From: Treponema sp.
Lineage (GTDB): Bacteria; Spirochaetota; Spirochaetia; Treponematales; Treponemataceae
Length of the DNA stretch: 7,626 nt
Direction of reading: 5' to 3'
Assembly (NCBI GenBank): GCA_023231445.1
Contig: JALNVF010000141.1
Location: 1 to 7,626, forward strand
Shown here: piece by piece, positions 6,241-7,626 of the stretch
Numbering within the stretch: position 1 is the stretch's first letter
Layout of the letters: the number at the start of each line of letters is the position of its first letter
The notes under the pieces: generated by a model
Seen by the model: only the letters and a program-made list of their open reading frames with translations
Told to the model about the DNA's origin: nothing
Databases searched by the model: none
Position numbers and translations under genes: made by a program

Positions 6241-7503
6241 TTACGGTTCATCATAAGTGCAGGTATAAGCCGAGTTTCCAACATCAACTTTAATAACATA
6301 CGTGCCGGATGATGTAACCACAAAGCTGTATTTGCCGTTGTTGTCATAGTTGATTGATGCAGGCGCCGATAATGTCGGACCACAGTCTACAACCTTGACT
6401 TCACCGCTGATCGTAGTACCAGGTTTTGTTACACTGGTTATAGAACCGGCGAATGTAGCCGTGCCGGTACTGTCTGCAGTAGCAAACCAACCAGCATTGT
6501 CTCCTGTCTTTGCATCTGCATAAGCTTTTCCACCATCCCATGCAGCAAACGGCCATGTGTTGCCCCAGTTGTTCCAGAGACTTCCGTTTACGAATACCTC
6601 TGTTCCTTCTGTTTTAATTCCTGTAACCACGCATTTAACAGTATAAGAAACAATCTTCTCAAGTTTTACGCTTACGACTTTCTCAGGTGTTGTCTGAATG
6701 TATATGCGGTACGGATCACCAGAAGTAAGGCCAGAAACTGTAAAGTTTCCTGCTGTTCCGTTGAGGTCTGCATAGTCTGTACCGACTGTTACAGTTACAC
6801 CACTGCCAAGCTGTTTGTTACCCCAGTTTGAATCGTTGATTCCCATTTCACCCGATGCAACAGTTGCAGTAATGTCTTTTGTATATGTGACATAGCCTGT
6901 CTTTGTTTCTGTTGCTGCTCCGTGGATAAGGTTATCAGGACCAAATGACCAGAGATTTGTCATTGATCCGGTCGTAAAACATCCGCCCACCAGATACATA
7001 CCATCCAGATAATACGGAGTCGGATCAGCAGCTGCATCTGTTGTTTGTGCAATAGTCACAGTAACACTTGCAATACCGGTTGTTGCAGTAATCTTGTACG
7101 TCTTGCCATTTGTAAGGCCGCTAAACGAAATGTTCTCTGCGTTCTGTGCTTTGCAAACTACCGAGCCTGTTCCGCTGACAAGTGCTGTTGTTCCTGCAGC
7201 TGCCTGACTCCAGCATGTTGCCCATTCATCAGCTGCATAACCAACTTTGAAGTTTACGCCATCTGATGGCGAACCCCAGTTTGCTGACATAGCCGTAGTA
7301 TACTTGAAAGTATATGTAGAAGTTGTCGAATCTACAACAGTCATATCTTCAAAGACATTAGTTGTTGTATATGTCATTGCACCAACAATTTTAGTAGGTA
7401 CTTTCGCTATAGGCGCATCATCCATATCGTGCAAATTGGAACAACCTGCAAATCCGAAAAGGAGTGCTGCTGCTGCAATTGCGCCAGTTATAAATCTTTT
7501 CAT
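6241..7503 (-). CDS. Surface lipoprotein with putative starch-binding modules
   Basis: A 420-residue protein without a visible enzyme motif. MKRF followed by a hydrophobic run ending in GFAGC gives a type II signal peptide with lipidated C21. The rest is rich in Thr, Gly, Ser and Val, as in beta-sandwich proteins, and seems to hold three modules: about 38-152, 164-282 and 285-418. The second begins YLDGMYLVGG and continues to INDSNWGNKQLGSG, resembling the repeating starch-binding domains of SusE/SusF proteins (a LVG strand, then a WG..LG segment). The third has VFVNGSLWNNWGNTW, whose clustered tryptophans suit sugar stacking. A role in holding starch near the amylase encoded just downstream is inferred from this and from context. 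The start is well supported: AGGAG with six bases to ATG. Family identity is tentative; a lipoprotein of unknown function is the conservative reading. Confidence 0.8.
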   Translation of the reverse strand: MKRFITGAIAAAALLFGFAGCSNLHDMDDAPIAKVPTKIVGAMTYTTTNVFEDMTVVDSTTSTYTFKYTTAMSANWGSPSDGVNFKVGYAADEWATCWSQAAAGTTALVSGTGSVVCKAQNAENISFSGLTNGKTYKITATTGIASVTVTIAQTTDAAADPTPYYLDGMYLVGGCFTTGSMTNLWSFGPDNLIHGAATETKTGYVTYTKDITATVASGEMGINDSNWGNKQLGSGVTVTVGTDYADLNGTAGNFTVSGLTSGDPYRIYIQTTPEKVVSVKLEKIVSYTVKCVVTGIKTEGTEVFVNGSLWNNWGNTWPFAAWDGGKAYADAKTGDNAGWFATADSTGTATFAGSITSVTKPGTTISGEVKVVDCGPTLSAPASINYDNNGKYSFVVTSSGTYVIKVDVGNSAYTCTYDEP

Positions 7504-7523
7504 TTAAATCTCCTATAAGATTT

Positions 7524-7541
7524 AAGGTTAATACTAACCTT
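7524..7541. promoter_or_regulatory. Palindrome in the lipoprotein 5' region
   Basis: AAGGTTA-ATAC-TAACCTT is a perfect 7-bp inverted repeat 20 bases upstream of the lipoprotein start codon, just before the ribosome binding site. It could be an operator or a leader hairpin. I found no convincing promoter boxes in 7504-7626, so the promoter may lie beyond the window. Confidence 0.45.
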
Positions 7542-7597
7542 CTGCGTTTACCGACATACACCCGATCCCTCAGGCAGTATATCAGTATCCGTCTTTT

Positions 7598-7615
7598 ATC
7601 CTGCTATTACAGGAT
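7598..7615. repeat. 6-bp hairpin near the right edge
   Basis: ATCCTG and CAGGAT form a perfect 6-bp inverted repeat around a 6-base loop. Neither strand has a T-tract after it, so a terminator is unlikely. It may be part of a longer leader of the lipoprotein gene or of an upstream gene's tail outside the window. Confidence 0.3.
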
Positions 7616-7626
7616 CAGAAGTCCCA

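Noticed and set aside
7045..7507. Plus-strand open frames opposite the lipoprotein gene
   Set aside because: Cys- and Ser-rich mirror products of the lipoprotein's repetitive Thr/Ala/Gly codons; no start signals.

Overview
The window carries a co-oriented, minus-strand starch and alpha-glucan degradation locus. Read in the direction of transcription (high to low coordinates), it holds: (1) a lipoprotein with beta-rich modules that resemble surface starch-binding proteins (7503-6241); (2) a 1082-residue multidomain GH13 alpha-amylase lipoprotein (6066-2818); (3) a short broken gene not visible as a long ORF, whose 3' part is a diverged copy of the end of the amylase gene (about 2717-2465); and (4) the first 667 residues of a secreted type I pullulanase that runs off the left edge (2003-1). 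No RNA gene, mobile element, CRISPR array or convincing plus-strand gene was seen.

The organism is probably a gut or rumen spirochaete of the Treponema type. This is inference: two lipobox signal peptides on polysaccharide-handling proteins, moderate base composition, and strong AGGAG-type ribosome binding sites. Those binding sites argue against Bacteroidota, even though one lipoprotein looks SusE/SusF-like. The sequence does not prove the assignment.

The genes fit one job. The lipoprotein would hold starch at the cell surface, the lipid-anchored amylase would cut alpha-1,4 bonds, and the exported pullulanase would remove alpha-1,6 branches. They do not look like one simple operon. A 13-bp hairpin lies between the lipoprotein and the amylase, followed by a candidate amylase promoter set inside a 12-bp inverted repeat. 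An 8-bp hairpin follows the amylase. A strong sigma70-type promoter (TTGACA, 18 bp, GATAAT) lies upstream of the pullulanase, so the genes are better read as a possible regulon.

The two least ordinary parts lie between 2004 and 2717. One is the amylase-tail remnant, which keeps a good ribosome binding site and start codon but has lost its frame and its middle. The other is the pullulanase leader of about 150 nt, which can form two mutually exclusive stems and a small hairpin holding the ribosome binding site in its loop. It is a candidate RNA-level switch, though its type matches nothing I recognise.
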